A stretch of 14,658 nt of DNA from Chitinophaga pinensis (lineage in GTDB: Bacteria > Bacteroidota > Bacteroidia > UKL13-3): the NCBI GenBank assembly GCA_945875195.1, contig CAMCJW010000042.1, forward strand, positions 1 to 14,658, given 5' to 3'. Shown piece after piece: positions 13,641-14,658 of this stretch; within the stretch, counting starts at the first letter, position 1, and each line of letters begins with the position of its first letter. The notes under the pieces were generated by a model. The model saw only the letters and a list, made by a program, of their open reading frames with translations. It was not told the origin of the DNA and ran no database searches. Position numbers and translations under genes: made by a program.

Positions 13641-14658
13641 TTAACTATTCAACAACTCCCTCAATTTAGCAACAACCTTATCGGTATTAGGCAAAATTTC
13701 TGCTTCCAAGCCTATATTCATTGGCACTGCGGGCACATTTTTTGAACCTAAAGTTGCTACTGGTGCATCTAAACTGGTGAAACATTGTTGCATGATTCTT
13801 GCTGCAAGCGATTCTGCAAATGAGTTGTTCAATGCCTCTTCTGTTAATACCACACATTTGCCATGCTTGCGCACTGCTGCCATAATAGCTTCCTCATCTA
13901 ATGGCAATAAACTTCTTAAGTCTAAAACCTCCACTTGCCCTGGGAATTCTTTTGCGGCTCCCAATGCCCAATAAACGCCCATACCATAAGTTACAACTAC
14001 GCAAGATTCGCCATTATCTATGGCATCATCGGTTGCGGCTAATACTGTATTTGCTTTACCAAACGGCAATACATAATCTTCATCTGGCTCCACGCAACGT
14101 GCCAATTCTGTTCCTGGATTCTTGCTCCAATACAAGCCTTTGTGCTCCAACATGATGCAAGGATTGCCATCATAATAAGCGGCTTTCATCAAGCCTTTCA
14201 TATCAGCGGCATTGCTTGGATAGGCAATCTTTATTCCTTTTAAAGTTAATAAAGTAGATTCTATACTTCCACTATGGTAAGGTCCACCTCCACCGTAAGC
14301 ACCAATAGGAATGCGTATTACAGCACTCACCGGATATTTACCCATGGTAAGGTAACATGATTTGGTAATTTCACAAACCAATTGGTTCATGCCTGACCAC
14401 ACATAATCTGCAAACTGAATTTCAACAATAGGCTTCACTCCCACTGCACTCATGCCAGCGGTTGAACCAACTATATATGCTTCTTGAATGGGTGTATTAA
14501 AAACCCTATCTTCACCATATTTTACAGCCAATGTAGCGGCTTCTCTAAATACGCCACCTAATCTTGCGCCTACATCCTGCCCATAAAACATGCACTCAGG
14601 ATGCTTTGCCAATAATTCATCTACTGCATGTAATGCAGCATCAACCATTACTACTGGC
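13641..14658 (-). CDS. 2-oxo acid dehydrogenase E1, beta part (5' end cut by window)
   Basis: Thiamine-diphosphate enzyme part that decarboxylates a 2-oxo acid (pyruvate or branched-chain type) and hands the acyl group to lipoamide on E2. The beta-type pyrimidine-binding domain is complete: GQDVGARLGGVFREA, then RVFNTPIQEAYIVGSTAGM (with the Glu that activates thiamine), VEIQFADYVWSGMNQL, IRIPIGAYGGGGPYHSGSIES and the potassium/loop region. The C-terminal transketolase domain follows (VVTYGMGVYWALGA, EVLDLRSLLPLD, VVLTEEA, PAVPMN). The frame is open through the first in-frame ATG (14648) to the window edge (PVV before it). The chain may therefore be a stand-alone beta subunit or the rear half of the alpha/beta fusion common in Bacteroidota; the ATG at 14648 gives a slightly short N-terminus, which mildly favours an upstream extension. 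Substrate cannot be decided from this part. Confidence 0.9.
   Translation of the reverse strand, partial: PVVMVDAALHAVDELLAKHPECMFYGQDVGARLGGVFREAATLAVKYGEDRVFNTPIQEAYIVGSTAGMSAVGVKPIVEIQFADYVWSGMNQLVCEITKSCYLTMGKYPVSAVIRIPIGAYGGGGPYHSGSIESTLLTLKGIKIAYPSNAADMKGLMKAAYYDGNPCIMLEHKGLYWSKNPGTELARCVEPDEDYVLPFGKANTVLAATDDAIDNGESCVVVTYGMGVYWALGAAKEFPGQVEVLDLRSLLPLDEEAIMAAVRKHGKCVVLTEEALNNSFAESLAARIMQQCFTSLDAPVATLGSKNVPAVPMNIGLEAEILPNTDKVVAKLRELLNS

Overview
The window looks like chromosomal DNA of a member of the Bacteroidota (class not resolvable by eye). It is AT-rich. It carries a single-chain SecDF, a Lipocalin_4-like small lipoprotein, a YfhO-type membrane protein, an OmpA-type protein with a coiled coil, and several start regions with the TAnnTTTG promoter element typical of this phylum, with little sign of Shine-Dalgarno sequences. 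All functional names come from reading motifs; no database search was run.

Left part (1-3510, + strand): the 3' three quarters of secDF, a strong intrinsic terminator, then a secreted OmpA/MotB-like peptidoglycan-binding protein. Between this gene and the next, convergent gene lies a 214-bp stretch of short repeats. These include two copies of the perfect palindrome ACAAGTCGCGACTTGT, each followed by a shared TTAGCGG...CCCGGAGATTTT block.

Middle part (3511-9822, - strand): in transcription order this runs purL (small-type FGAM synthase subunit), tatC (twin-arginine translocase, 20 bp behind purL), a lipocalin-like lipoprotein with its own promoter and terminator, a large YfhO-family membrane protein, and a 49-residue cysteine-tailed membrane peptide of the FeoB-associated type, 4 bp behind the YfhO gene.

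Right part (9930-13549) looks accessory. It holds a 551-residue protein I cannot name, whose C-terminal half reads like a GNAT-type acyltransferase; a MazEF-type toxin-antitoxin pair; a small secreted outer-membrane barrel protein on the opposite strand; and a VapBC-type (PIN-domain) toxin-antitoxin pair. The barrel gene and mazE are divergent. Their predicted promoters stand almost back to back, and a 14-bp palindrome lies over the mazE -7 box. The window ends (13641-14658, - strand) in the beta part of a thiamine-diphosphate 2-oxo acid dehydrogenase E1, cut by the window edge.

Core functions (protein export by Sec and Tat, purine synthesis, central carbon metabolism, envelope anchoring) therefore flank a roughly 3.6-kb segment of stress/accessory genes. 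The observations most worth following up are the repeat cluster that has shaped the ends of two genes, the unnamed GNAT-like protein, and the shared control region of mazEF and the barrel gene. I found no CRISPR array, transposase, tRNA or rRNA. I saw no convincing wholly new multi-gene system.
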